NCBI GenBank assembly: GCA_964538915.1
Contig: CAZIFB010000010.1
Coordinates: 50,938 to 114,937 of the forward strand
DNA length: 64,000 bases
DNA from: JAEUHQ01 sp964538915
GTDB taxonomy: Bacteria > Planctomycetota > UBA1135 > UBA2386
Direction of reading: 5' to 3'
Shown here piece by piece: positions 17,008 through 25,907 of this stretch. Below the pieces are notes generated by a model. The model was not told the DNA's origin. It did no database searches and worked only from the letters and a program-made list of their open reading frames with translations. A program made the position numbers and the translations under genes. How positions within the stretch are numbered: the first letter of the stretch is position 1; each line of letters begins with the position of its first letter.

Positions 17008-18005
17008 GGGTCCGCCGCGCGGTTGCTGGCTGGCTGCTCGTCGCGGCGAGTTGTTCGCCGTCGACGGACAGTGTCGAGCCGGGTACTCCGCCGCGCGCAG
17101 GTCGCTTCGGGTCTCTGCGCGACCTCGTTCTCGTCGATCGCCTCGAGGCCGGTCGCGCGTTCCCGCTCTTCGTCGACCGCTTCGAGGTGACACGCGGCGA
17201 CTGGGTGCAGTTCGCCGCCACCGATGCTGGTCGCGTCGTCGACGCAGGTGCGGTTCGTACCGGCGGCAATCCGGCGTTGCCCGTCGCGGGAGTCGACCTG
17301 CGCCAGGCGCGTGCGTTCGCGACGTGGCGCTTTGCGCGCCTGCCTCGCGTCGAGGACTGGGAGGCAGCGGTGGGCGATGGAAGGCACCCGTATCCGTGGG
17401 GAAGCCGCGAGGACTGGACGCGAGCGAACGCGGGAGAGCTCGGCCTCGGCCAGCCGACGCCGGTCGGGACGTTCGAATCGGGTCGTCGTGGGCTCGACCA
17501 GCCGTACGACCTGATCGGCAACGTGAGCGAGTGGACCGAGAGCGTCCCGGTCGGTTCGCGCGCCGATCACCCGGAACTCGAGCCCTTGGCTTGGTGCAAC
17601 GAGGGGCGGCGACGAGTGCTTCGCAGCGCGTGCCTGGCGGTTTGGCAGCTGCCGGGCGGCATCGTGCCGCTCGCGTTCGCGGTCGCTGCCGGCGGGGATC
17701 GTGTGCCGCGAGAGGTCGTCGGTTCGGATTTCCAGACCTCGATGGCGAGGCTCGCGGAGACGGTTGCCGCTGGCGATCGGCGCGCCCGCACGGGGCTGCG
17801 TCTCTACGCGACGCCGCGCGAACTGCTGGTCGCGTTGATGTCCGATCCGGGGCCCTTCGCAGGCACGGACCTCGTGCAACTGCGGGCGTTCGTGCGGCGC
17901 GGCGCGCACCGTGCGGCGCTCGCCTCGGCGCTGCGGGAACTCGGTGACGGCGCGCCTCGCGGCGGCGCGGTAGCCGAACTGCTGCGCTCCGAACTCGGTC
18001 CGTGA
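17004..18005 (+). CDS. SUMF1/formylglycine-generating-enzyme-fold lipoprotein
   Basis: A 333-residue lipoprotein (VRVRRAVAGWLLVAASCS). Residues about 50-190 form the FGE-sulfatase fold: VDRFEVTRGDWVQFAA, RLPRVEDWEAAVGDGRHPYPWG and YDLIGNVSEWTE are standard landmarks. The remainder has no obvious match. These proteins often are not sulfatase activators but structural or carbohydrate-binding proteins. No sulfatase lies in the window, so enzymatic activity is doubtful. It is coupled to the OmpA gene upstream and to rsmA downstream. Confidence 0.82.
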   Translation: MRVRRAVAGWLLVAASCSPSTDSVEPGTPPRAGRFGSLRDLVLVDRLEAGRAFPLFVDRFEVTRGDWVQFAATDAGRVVDAGAVRTGGNPALPVAGVDLRQARAFATWRFARLPRVEDWEAAVGDGRHPYPWGSREDWTRANAGELGLGQPTPVGTFESGRRGLDQPYDLIGNVSEWTESVPVGSRADHPELEPLAWCNEGRRRVLRSACLAVWQLPGGIVPLAFAVAAGGDRVPREVVGSDFQTSMARLAETVAAGDRRARTGLRLYATPRELLVALMSDPGPFAGTDLVQLRAFVRRGAHRAALASALRELGDGAPRGGAVAELLRSELGP

Positions 18006-18889
18006 CCATGTCGGAACGCGAGCCTTTCCAGCACTACCTCGATCGAATGACTGCGGCGGGCTTCCGCCCGAGCAGCACCCTCGGTCAGAACTTCCTGCTC
18101 GATCCTTCCCTCCATCGCTTCATCGCGGACTGCGCCGCGCCTACCGCCGCGGACACCGTCGTCGAGATCGGCGCGGGCCTCGGTTTCCTGACCCGTGAAC
18201 TCGTTGGTCGCGCCGGGCGTGTCATCGCCGTCGAGATCGATGCGCGACTTCTCGCACTCGCTCGCCAGGACCTCGTCGGGGCAACGAACCTCGAGTGGGT
18301 CGCGGGTGACGCGCTCGGCGGGCCAGGGGGAACGCTGTCGCCGGCGGTCGGCGAACTGCTCGCGCGAGCCATGCCGGCTGGCGGGCGTCGTCTGCTCGTC
18401 GCGAACCTGCCGTACGCAGTCAGCGGGCCGTTGCTCGCGGAGGTGGTCGCCGCCGATCCATTGTTCGACGCCGCGGTGCTCCTCGTGCAGAAGGAGCTGG
18501 CGCAGCGCGTCGTCGCGGGACCCGGCGCCGAGGAACACGGTGGCCTCTCGGTGGGAGTGCAGGTGATGTTCGCGGCGAAGCTGCTGCGCGACGTGCCGCC
18601 GCAGGTGTTCCGGCCGCGGCCGAAGGTCACCTCGTCGATCCTGCACCTCGTGCGCCGTCCGGATGCGCCGCCAGAGCTCGCGGCCGGTGCGGCGCGCCGT
18701 TCGTTTCTCGCGTTCGTGCGGGCCCTGTTCCAGCAGCGGCGGAAGGTGCTGCGCACGACCCTCCCCGCGGCTGCGGCTGCGATCGGTCGCAACGCGCCGG
18801 TCCTGTCCGACGCGGTGCTGGGCGGTCGCGCCGAGCAAGCCTCGGTGGCATCGATCGTCGAATGGTGGCTCGGCTGTTCCCCCTGCTGA
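18002..18889 (+). CDS. rsmA: 16S rRNA dimethyladenosine transferase
   Basis: Dimethylates two adjacent adenosines near the 3' end of 16S rRNA using SAM. The 295-residue product has the substrate loop LGQNFLLDPSL, SAM motif VVEIGAGLGFLT, acidic motif VIAVEIDARLL, catalytic NLPYAVSGPLL and the RPRPKVTSSILHL motif. Length is typical. The start is GTG at 18002, overlapping the previous stop; ATG at 18008 is an alternative. It ends a GTGA-coupled OmpA-SUMF1-rsmA run. Confidence 0.95.
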   Translation: MTMSEREPFQHYLDRMTAAGFRPSSTLGQNFLLDPSLHRFIADCAAPTAADTVVEIGAGLGFLTRELVGRAGRVIAVEIDARLLALARQDLVGATNLEWVAGDALGGPGGTLSPAVGELLARAMPAGGRRLLVANLPYAVSGPLLAEVVAADPLFDAAVLLVQKELAQRVVAGPGAEEHGGLSVGVQVMFAAKLLRDVPPQVFRPRPKVTSSILHLVRRPDAPPELAAGAARRSFLAFVRALFQQRRKVLRTTLPAAAAAIGRNAPVLSDAVLGGRAEQASVASIVEWWLGCSPC

Positions 18890-19317
18890 GTCCCTCGGTG
18901 CGCAGTCTTGACAGGCACCGACAGCGTGTTACAAAACGGGGTTTCCACAACTCGCAGCGTCCCCGGGACCAATACGGATCTCCCCGGCACTCGATGGGCC
19001 AAGTCTTCGTGACGCCGGCGCCCATGCGAAGGGCAGTGCGGTTGGGCGACTGAAGCAGTGAGCCGGAACCATCCGGCGGCAGGCAGCGGCGGTACCGAGG
19101 GTTCCTCCGTGCGTCTCCGCCCAGGATCCGCTTCGCTGCGACCCGTTCGAGGGCTCCCGGAAGCGATTGCCTCCCGAAGCGCTCGGCCGGGCTAGACTTC
19201 TGGGCTCGATAGGGTCGGCATTTCCGCCGCGCCGTGTCGGGTGCCAGGTGATCGCCCCGACCCCGACATCAGGCCAGACCCCGCTCAGGCCCGACCCCGC
19301 CCGCTCGACCGAGATCC
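18890..19317 (+). other. Non-coding 428-base leader upstream of dnaG, structured
   Basis: No credible gene. It starts with a promoter-like TTGACA/TACAAA pair and a locally AT-richer patch. Further on are inverted repeats: GCCGGA/TCCGGC with a 4-base loop near 19065-19080, and CGCCCA/TGGGCG around 19020-19050. A second -10-like TAGACT lies at 19193-19198. It may be a long 5' leader or a separate small RNA; signatures of SRP RNA, RNase P RNA or tmRNA were not found. Confidence 0.5.
18908..18935 (+). promoter_or_regulatory. sigma70-like promoter upstream of the dnaG operon
   Basis: TTGACA at 18908-18913 and TACAAA at 18930-18935 are 16 bases apart; the -35 box is a perfect consensus in an otherwise very GC-rich genome. 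Transcription would begin near 18942, about 375 bases before dnaG. Confidence 0.6.
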
Positions 19318-21195
19318 ATGGACCGCTTCGAGGAAGCCAAGCTGCGCGTGAAGGAAGCCACGGACATCGTGGCCCTCATCGAGGCTTCCGTTCCGTTGCG
19401 GCCGCGTGGGCGCAATCTGATCGCGCTGTGTCCCTTCCACAAGGAGGGGTCGCCGTCCTTCAACGTGAATCGGGAGCGCCAATTCTTCCACTGCTTCGGG
19501 TGTGGAAAGGCAGGCGACGTCTTCACGTGGGTGATGGAGCGCGACGGGGTGACCTTCCCCGAGGCGGTTGAGATCCTCGCCGATCGCGCGGGCATCTCGC
19601 TGGAAGGGTTGCGCAAGGGGCCTCACGGCGGCCAGAAGGGCCCGGATCCGTTCCAAGTGCTCGCCGAGGTCACGTCGTTCTACCGGCGCGAACTCGACGG
19701 CCCCGCCGGCGAACTCGCGAGGCGCTACCTCGAGGGTCGCGGCCTCTCCGACGCGATCGACGAGTGGCAACTCGGCTTCCATCCGCCGGGGCCGGCGTTC
19801 GCCCGTGAAGCTCAGCAGCGGCGCTGGCCGCGCGAGGTGCTCGAACAAGCCGGACTCCTGCGCGCGGGTCGCGGCTCGTTCGCCGGCCGCGTGATCTTCC
19901 CGATCGTCGACGAGCGGGGGCGCCACGTCGGTTTCGGTGGCCGTGTCGTTCCTGGAGCGCCGGGCAGTGACGGCCAGGGCGACGACAAGCCGCCGAAGTA
20001 CGTGAACTCGCCTGAGTCGCCGTTCTTCAACAAGCGGCGCGTCCTGTTCGGCCTCTACCACGCGAAGAAGGCGCAGCAGCGCCGCATCGTCGTGATGGAG
20101 GGCTACACCGACGTGATCGCATGCCATCTCGCGGGGTTCGCGGGGGCGGTCGCGTCGCTCGGCACCGCGTTCACGGCGGACCACGCGCGCGTCGTCGAGC
20201 GGTACGCGACCGAAGGCCTGGTGTTGATGTTCGACGGCGATCGGGCCGGCCAGCAGGCCGCCGAGCGTGCGATGCGCGAACTCGTGAACAGCCAGTTGCC
20301 GGTGCGCATCGCGTTGATGAGCGACACGGACGAAGGCGGCGCCAAGGACCCGGCCGACGTGGTGACGGCGCGTCCTGGCGAAGACCCCGAACTCGTGCAC
20401 GAACGGCGTGCCCGCTTCTCCGACGTGATCGACAACGCCGAGGACCAGCTGGCGGTCTGGTTCCGACTGCTGCGCCGCCGGATGGACTTCTCGCAGGCCG
20501 TGCAGGTGGACGCCGCGGCGCGCGAGTGCGCGGCGATCCTCGCGCTCGTCTCGTCGCCGGTTCGCCAGGCCGCGATGGTGGAGCAGATGGCGCGCCATCT
20601 CGCTGTCCCGACGCCGACGCTTCAGCGCCTCCTGACCAAGGTCCGGCCGGTGCGCGAGAAAGCGGAGGACGAGGCTCCTGCCCGTCGGATCGTCGCGCCG
20701 GCGCGTTCCCCCGCCGAGCGCGCGGAACTCGAGCTTCTCGCGTGTTTCCTCGCGAAGCCTTCGCTGCTCACGGGCGAGGCGAAGTGCACCGACACGCCGT
20801 TCACACTGCCCGACGTCGCGGCACTCCTCGCGATGGCGAGCGAAGGCGTGGAGTTGGGGCGCACGAAGCCCGACGACCTCGCGAAGTACCTCTTCGCGCG
20901 CGTCCCCGAGGAGCCCGCTCTGCGCACGCTGCTCGGCGAACTGTTGGAGCGAGGCGCGAAGGTCGCCGATCCCGAGGCCGTTGCAGTCGGACTCGCCGAA
21001 GGCCGTCGTCGCGTGCACGCCGAGCCCTTGCGTCGCTCCCTGCGCCAGCGCCTCGAGCAGGCGATCCGGACCGGGGACACCGCCACCGCCGCCGCGCTGC
21101 AGCAGGAACTGTTGGACAGTCTTCGTCGCGACCGTTCGGTGCCCGCACCGGCCGCCGCGACCCGCCCCGACCAACCCCTTCCCCACCCTCCGTAG
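19318..21195 (+). CDS. dnaG: DNA primase
   Basis: Synthesises RNA primers for replication. The 625-residue product has the CHC2 zinc ribbon (C38-P-F-H41 and C59-F-G-C62), the RNAP basic domain and the TOPRIM catalytic core with VVMEGYTDVIACHLAGF and VLMFDGDRAGQQAA. The C-terminal 170 residues should be the DnaB-interacting helical domain. Length and order match bacterial DnaG. It opens the order dnaG-rpoD-zinc ribbon-selB, a variant of the macromolecular synthesis operon. Confidence 0.96.
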   Translation: MDRFEEAKLRVKEATDIVALIEASVPLRPRGRNLIALCPFHKEGSPSFNVNRERQFFHCFGCGKAGDVFTWVMERDGVTFPEAVEILADRAGISLEGLRKGPHGGQKGPDPFQVLAEVTSFYRRELDGPAGELARRYLEGRGLSDAIDEWQLGFHPPGPAFAREAQQRRWPREVLEQAGLLRAGRGSFAGRVIFPIVDERGRHVGFGGRVVPGAPGSDGQGDDKPPKYVNSPESPFFNKRRVLFGLYHAKKAQQRRIVVMEGYTDVIACHLAGFAGAVASLGTAFTADHARVVERYATEGLVLMFDGDRAGQQAAERAMRELVNSQLPVRIALMSDTDEGGAKDPADVVTARPGEDPELVHERRARFSDVIDNAEDQLAVWFRLLRRRMDFSQAVQVDAAARECAAILALVSSPVRQAAMVEQMARHLAVPTPTLQRLLTKVRPVREKAEDEAPARRIVAPARSPAERAELELLACFLAKPSLLTGEAKCTDTPFTLPDVAALLAMASEGVELGRTKPDDLAKYLFARVPEEPALRTLLGELLERGAKVADPEAVAVGLAEGRRRVHAEPLRRSLRQRLEQAIRTGDTATAAALQQELLDSLRRDRSVPAPAAATRPDQPLPHPP

Positions 21196-21296
21196 AACGA
21201 ACGACCGTCCGCCGTTCCGCGGCGGCCTTTCCCGAAGCAGACGACCCCTTGCCTCGCGCGGTGCCCCGCCGCGTCGAGGTGCTCCGGACACACCCC

Positions 21297-23021
21297 ATGG
21301 CTGCACCGACCGAGTTCGACAAGAAGATCAAGGCCCTGATCAAGACCCATCGGAAGAGCGGGTCCGTCACCCTCGCCCAACTGAACGGCGTCCTGCCCGA
21401 CGACATGTCGTCGCCCGACAAGATCGAGGCGGCGATCGCCATGATCGAGGAGGCGGGTCTCGACGTCGTCGAGGACGACCAGAAGCAGAAGGGCAAGAAG
21501 GCCGCCGGCCGCAAGGACGAAGAAGGCGGTGACGACGGCGCCGGTGACGAAGCCGAGATGTCGCAGGATCTCGACATCGCCGAGCCGACGGAGGCCGAGC
21601 TGTCCGCGCCGATCGTCGACATCACCGAGAAGATCGACGACCCGGTGCGGATGTACCTCACCCAGATGGGTGAGATCCCGCTGCTCACGCGCGAGGAGGA
21701 GATCTCGCTCGCTCGCAAGATCGAGCTCACCCGCAAGCAGTTCCGCAAGGAAGTGCTCTCGTCGGGCTTCGGCCTTCGCAACGCGATCGAGATCCTCGAG
21801 GACGTGTTGAAGGGCGAACTCGCGTTCGACCGCACGCTGAAGGTGAACCAGCAGGATCCGGAAGTCGGCAAGGCCGATCTGTCCGATCGCCTGCCCGGCA
21901 ACATCGCAACGCTGCGGCTGATCTACGCCGCCGCGCGCTCCGACTTCGCCAAATTCGCGGGCGGCGACATGTCGGCGCCGCAGGCGACGATCGTGAAGAA
22001 GCGCATCTTCTCGCGGCGGCGGAAGGCCGTTGCCCTGATCGAGGAGCTGAACCTCCAGGGCAAGAAGGTGCGGCCGATGATCGACCTGCTCGAGAGCCGC
22101 ATCGCGGAGATGAACCGGCTGCAGGCGCGCCTGCTGCGTTATCGCGGCGCGCAGTTGCAGAACCCGGACGCGCTCGAGACGAAGCGGCGTCTGCACGAGA
22201 TGCAGATCGACGGCCTCGAGTCGATCGAGCGCCTGCAGCGGCGCCTCGAGTTCCTGCGTCAGGCCTACGCGAACTACGAGGACGCGAAGCGCAAGCTGTC
22301 CTCCGGCAACCTGCGACTCGTCGTTTCGATCGCGAAGAAGTACCGCAACCGCGGCTTGTCGTTCCTCGACCTGATCCAGGAGGGCAACACCGGCCTGATG
22401 AAGGCGGTCGAGAAGTACGAGTACCGCCGCGGCTACAAGTTCTCGACCTACGCGACGTGGTGGATCCGCCAGGCGATCACGCGCGCGATCGCCGACCAGG
22501 CGCGCACGATCCGCATCCCGGTCCACATGATCGAGACGATGAGCAAGCTGCGCAACGTCAGCAAGAAGCTCACGCAGCTGAAGGGCCGCGAGCCGTCGAT
22601 CGAGGAAGTGGCCGAAGCGGCGCAGGTCTCGGTGGACGAGGCGAAGCGCGTGATGAAGATCAGCAAGCATCCGATCTCGCTCGACCGCCCGATCGGCGAC
22701 TCGGACGATTCCTACTTCGGCGACTTCATCGAGGACGAGTCGGTCGAGTCCCCGGTACACTCGGCGAGTCGCGAGATGCTGAAGGAGCGCATCGAGAGCG
22801 TGCTCAGTACGCTGACCTTCCGCGAGCGCGAGATCATCAAGCTCCGCTACGGCATCGGCGACGGGTACACCTACACGCTCGAAGAGGTGGGCCGCATCTT
22901 CCGCGTCACGCGCGAACGCGTTCGCCAGATCGAGGCGAAGGCCGTGCGCAAGCTTCAGCACCCGGTGCGGGCGCGGCGCCTCGGCGGCTTCTTCGACAAC
23001 GGCAGCGGCGAGTTGAACTGA
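21297..23021 (+). CDS. rpoD: RNA polymerase primary sigma factor (sigma70)
   Basis: Directs RNA polymerase to housekeeping promoters. The 574-residue protein has region 1.1 (DKKIKALIKTHRKSGSVTLA), an acidic linker, region 1.2 (DPVRMYLTQMGEIPLLTREE), region 2 (RNRGLSFLDLIQEGNTGL, YKFSTYATWWIRQAITRA), region 3 (IRIPVHMIETMSKL) and region 4 (LTFREREIIKLRYG, VTRERVRQIEAKAVRKL). All core motifs of a group 1 sigma are present. ATG 21297 is chosen because region 1.1 starts directly after it. It lies 101 bases downstream of dnaG. Confidence 0.96.
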   Translation: MAAPTEFDKKIKALIKTHRKSGSVTLAQLNGVLPDDMSSPDKIEAAIAMIEEAGLDVVEDDQKQKGKKAAGRKDEEGGDDGAGDEAEMSQDLDIAEPTEAELSAPIVDITEKIDDPVRMYLTQMGEIPLLTREEEISLARKIELTRKQFRKEVLSSGFGLRNAIEILEDVLKGELAFDRTLKVNQQDPEVGKADLSDRLPGNIATLRLIYAAARSDFAKFAGGDMSAPQATIVKKRIFSRRRKAVALIEELNLQGKKVRPMIDLLESRIAEMNRLQARLLRYRGAQLQNPDALETKRRLHEMQIDGLESIERLQRRLEFLRQAYANYEDAKRKLSSGNLRLVVSIAKKYRNRGLSFLDLIQEGNTGLMKAVEKYEYRRGYKFSTYATWWIRQAITRAIADQARTIRIPVHMIETMSKLRNVSKKLTQLKGREPSIEEVAEAAQVSVDEAKRVMKISKHPISLDRPIGDSDDSYFGDFIEDESVESPVHSASREMLKERIESVLSTLTFREREIIKLRYGIGDGYTYTLEEVGRIFRVTRERVRQIEAKAVRKLQHPVRARRLGGFFDNGSGELN

Positions 23022-23074
23022 GTCCGGCTGCCGGCGGCCCCGATGCCCCGGCGTGTCGATCCGCCAACGCGTTC

Positions 23075-23102
23075 TTGAGCGAGTGGGGGCCGTCGATAGA
23101 CT
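23075..23102 (+). promoter_or_regulatory. Promoter for the zinc ribbon-selB pair
   Basis: TTGAGC at 23075-23080 and TAGACT at 23097-23102 are 16 bases apart. The same spacing and -10 sequence occur before gap, so selB may be transcribed partly independently of rpoD. Confidence 0.6.
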
Positions 23103-23143
23103 CGCGCCCCCCGCAGTTCGCGGTCGTTCGTTTCAAGGATCCG

Positions 23144-23848
23144 GTGCACCCTCACGTCAAGAAGCTGCTCGCTCTCCAGCAGGTGGACCAGGAGGTCACC
23201 TCCCTGACCAAGGACATCGATTCGCTGCCCGTCGAGGAGGCAAAGCGTCGGCGCAGGCTCGACGAACTCGATCGGATCGCGACCGAGGCCCGCAACAAAT
23301 TCCTGAAGTCGGAACTCGATGCCCGGGCGCTCGAGAAGGCGATCCGCGGCAACGACGACGAGATCAAGCGCCTCAACGAACGCCTCAACACGGTGCGCAA
23401 CAACGCCGAGTACCAGGCGACGCTGTTCCAGATCGAGTCGGTCCGCAAGGACCGCGACGCGACGCAGGAGGAGTGTCTGCGTCTGCTCGAGGTCGTCGAG
23501 ACGCAGCGCGCCGAAGCCGCTGCGACCCAGGCCACGGCCGACGAGGACCGCAAGGTCCTCGCCGCGTTTCTGGAGGAGGCGGAGAAGTTGCGTTCGTCGC
23601 GTGCAGGCGCGATCGCCGAGGTCCGCGGTCGGCGCAAAGCGCTGACCGACGGGATCCCCGACGACCTCCTGCGCGAGTACGACGGCCTCTACAAGACGCG
23701 CGACCACATGGGCGTCTGTGCCGTCGAGAACGGCTACTGCCAGGGCTGCTACAACAAGATCACGATGAACGACACGGCCCGCCTCCTCGGGCATTCGAGC
23801 GTCGTGAAATGCGGATCCTGCCAGCGGATCCTGTACATGCAGAAGTGA
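23144..23848 (+). CDS. Coiled-coil protein with C4-type zinc ribbon (CdsZ/DUF164 family)
   Basis: A 234-residue protein. About residues 5-175 form a long antiparallel coiled coil (LLALQQVDQEVTSLTKDID onward). The C-terminus has a four-cysteine zinc ribbon, with CQGC and CGSC. The family is a conserved nucleic-acid-associated protein often near rpoD or dnaG. There is no ATG; the GTG at 23144 is preceded by AAGGA at good distance. It overlaps selB by GTGA. Confidence 0.85.
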   Translation: MHPHVKKLLALQQVDQEVTSLTKDIDSLPVEEAKRRRRLDELDRIATEARNKFLKSELDARALEKAIRGNDDEIKRLNERLNTVRNNAEYQATLFQIESVRKDRDATQEECLRLLEVVETQRAEAAATQATADEDRKVLAAFLEEAEKLRSSRAGAIAEVRGRRKALTDGIPDDLLREYDGLYKTRDHMGVCAVENGYCQGCYNKITMNDTARLLGHSSVVKCGSCQRILYMQK

Positions 23849-25788
23849 CGCGCTCGATCCTCCCAGTCGTGGTCGGTACCGCCGGCCACATCGACCACGG
23901 CAAGAGCAGTCTCGTGAAGGCTCTGACCGGGATCGATCCGGATCGTCTGAAGGAGGAGAAGGAGCGCGGCTTGACGATCGACCTCGGCTTCGCCCGCCTG
24001 CGTCTGTCGGACGGGCGCTGGCTCGGCATCGTCGACGTGCCGGGTCACGAGCGATTCGTCCGCAACATGGTCGCGGGCTGCACCGGACTCGACCTCGCGA
24101 TGCTCGTCGTGGCGGCGGACGACGGCGTCATGCCGCAGACGATCGAGCACGTCGACATCGTCGACCTCCTGGGCGTTCGCGGCGGCCTCGTGGTGCTGAC
24201 GAAGATCGACATGGTCGATCCCACGATCGCCGCGCTGGCCGAAGAGGAGATCCGCTCCCTGCTGCGCGGCACGGTACTGGACGGCGCCGACGTGGTTCGC
24301 GTCAGCTCGGTGACCGGCGAAGGGATCCCCGACCTTCGGCAGAAGCTGGAGGCGCTCGCGCGAACCGTCGAGCCGAGGCGCAGCGAAGGCCCGTTCCGCA
24401 TGCCGATCCAGCGCGTGTTCTCGCTCGCCGGGATCGGGACCGTGGTCACCGGCATCCCGGTGTCCGGTACGGTGAGACCGGGGGACGAAGTCGAGATCCT
24501 GCCGCTCGGGGAGAGGGTGAAGGTGCGCGGCATCCATGCCTACGGCGGCAAGGTCGACGAGGCGGTCGCCGGTCACAGCACGGCGCTGTCGGTTCCCGAT
24601 GCGAAGGAGGCCGGGGTGCATCGGGGCATGGTGTGCGCCGCTCCCGGTGTGTTCACGGTCGGAGACGCCGTCGACGTCGAACTGGTCACCACGAACCGCG
24701 CGCCGCGGCTCACGCACCGCGCACCGATCCGCTTCCACACGGGAACGGTGGAGGTGCGCGGCCAGTTGCTGTTGCTCGATCGCGACGTCCTCGAGCCGGG
24801 GCAGCGCGTGGTGGCCCGCGTCGAACTGGATTCGAGCCTTGCGTGCGCGCACGACGACCGCTGCCTCCTCCGTCTGCAGAATCCGGCGGTGACGGTCGGC
24901 GGTGGGCGCATTCTTCGCCTGTCGGAGTCGGGCCGCTATCGCCGGCGCGATCTCGGCGCGGAACTCACGGCGATCGTCGCGGCCGGTGATCGCCCGGAGG
25001 CGCGGATCGAGCACGAGCTCGAGCGGGCAGGGGCGGCGGGTCGCGCCGTCGACGACCTCTCCCGTGCGCTCGAGATCCCCGACGATCGTGTCCTCGAGGT
25101 CCTCGCGTCGATGCCTCATGTGCACCTGCACGAGCGCGCGATGCGTGCGTTCCTCGATCGCTTCGTCGTTGCCGGTGAGCACGAGTTGCTCGCGTCGGTG
25201 GAGAAGATGCTCGCACGTCGACCCGAAGCGGCGTCGGTCAAGCGCTCGGCGTTGCGGGCGACGAAGTCGCTGCCGCAGACGTTGATCGATCACGTCGTGG
25301 ACCGTCTGCAAACTGCCGGCCGCGTGAGAGCGGGGCGGCTCGGGCAGATCCTGTTCGTCGATCGACTGAAGCCGCTCGCCCCGGCCCAGCAGCAGCGGCT
25401 CGATCGTGTCGTCGCCGAGTGTGAGCGCCGCGGTTTCCGCCCACCTGACGCGGCCGAGCTCGCGGAAGCCGTGGGGACTTCCGGTGACGCGCTCCTGTCG
25501 CTGGTCGAACGTGCGCACGACGAGGGCCGCATCGAGGTCGTCGGCGAACACTTCTACGGGGCGGTGGTGATCCGGACCGTGTTGCGCGAGGTGCGGAGAA
25601 ACTGCCTCGCGCACGACGAGGCGTTGGACATCCCGGCTTTGCGCGACCACCTGGACACGAGCCGCAAGTACCTGATCCCGCTGCTCGAGCACGTCGACTC
25701 GCTGGGCCTGACCGTTCTCCGCGGCGGCGTTCGCCGGCTGTTGCGGTCCTCCGATCTCAGTCGCGAACTGGCGGCCGAGGGCGACTGA
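23845..25788 (+). CDS. selB: Selenocysteine-specific translation elongation factor SelB
   Basis: Delivers Sec-tRNA to UGA codons that carry a SECIS element. The 647-residue product has a GTPase domain with GHIDHGKSSLVKALTG (G1), DVPGHERFVRNMV (G3) and TKIDMVD (G4), two beta-barrel domains (VFSLAGIGTVVTGIPVSG; GGGRILR), and about 270 C-terminal residues of winged-helix repeats that bind SECIS RNA. EF-Tu lacks that extension, so SelB is the clear reading. The GTG start overlaps the preceding gene. selA, selC and selD are not in the window. Confidence 0.93.
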   Translation: MTRSILPVVVGTAGHIDHGKSSLVKALTGIDPDRLKEEKERGLTIDLGFARLRLSDGRWLGIVDVPGHERFVRNMVAGCTGLDLAMLVVAADDGVMPQTIEHVDIVDLLGVRGGLVVLTKIDMVDPTIAALAEEEIRSLLRGTVLDGADVVRVSSVTGEGIPDLRQKLEALARTVEPRRSEGPFRMPIQRVFSLAGIGTVVTGIPVSGTVRPGDEVEILPLGERVKVRGIHAYGGKVDEAVAGHSTALSVPDAKEAGVHRGMVCAAPGVFTVGDAVDVELVTTNRAPRLTHRAPIRFHTGTVEVRGQLLLLDRDVLEPGQRVVARVELDSSLACAHDDRCLLRLQNPAVTVGGGRILRLSESGRYRRRDLGAELTAIVAAGDRPEARIEHELERAGAAGRAVDDLSRALEIPDDRVLEVLASMPHVHLHERAMRAFLDRFVVAGEHELLASVEKMLARRPEAASVKRSALRATKSLPQTLIDHVVDRLQTAGRVRAGRLGQILFVDRLKPLAPAQQQRLDRVVAECERRGFRPPDAAELAEAVGTSGDALLSLVERAHDEGRIEVVGEHFYGAVVIRTVLREVRRNCLAHDEALDIPALRDHLDTSRKYLIPLLEHVDSLGLTVLRGGVRRLLRSSDLSRELAAEGD

Positions 25789-25907
25789 ATCCGGGCGCGT
25801 CGGATTCCGGTGTCGGTAGCATCGCGACTTCGGGTGCCGCCTGGCGCAACAGTCCGCGGGACCCGCGTGCCGATAACGGGATGTCCCCGATCGGAACGGA
25901 GAGCAGC

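Noticed and set aside
18942..19317. SRP RNA, RNase P RNA or tmRNA in the dnaG leader
   Set aside because: The conserved cores (such as the SRP GGAAGGAAGCAG-type loop or the tmRNA 5' end) were not found on either strand. It is kept only as an unnamed structured leader.
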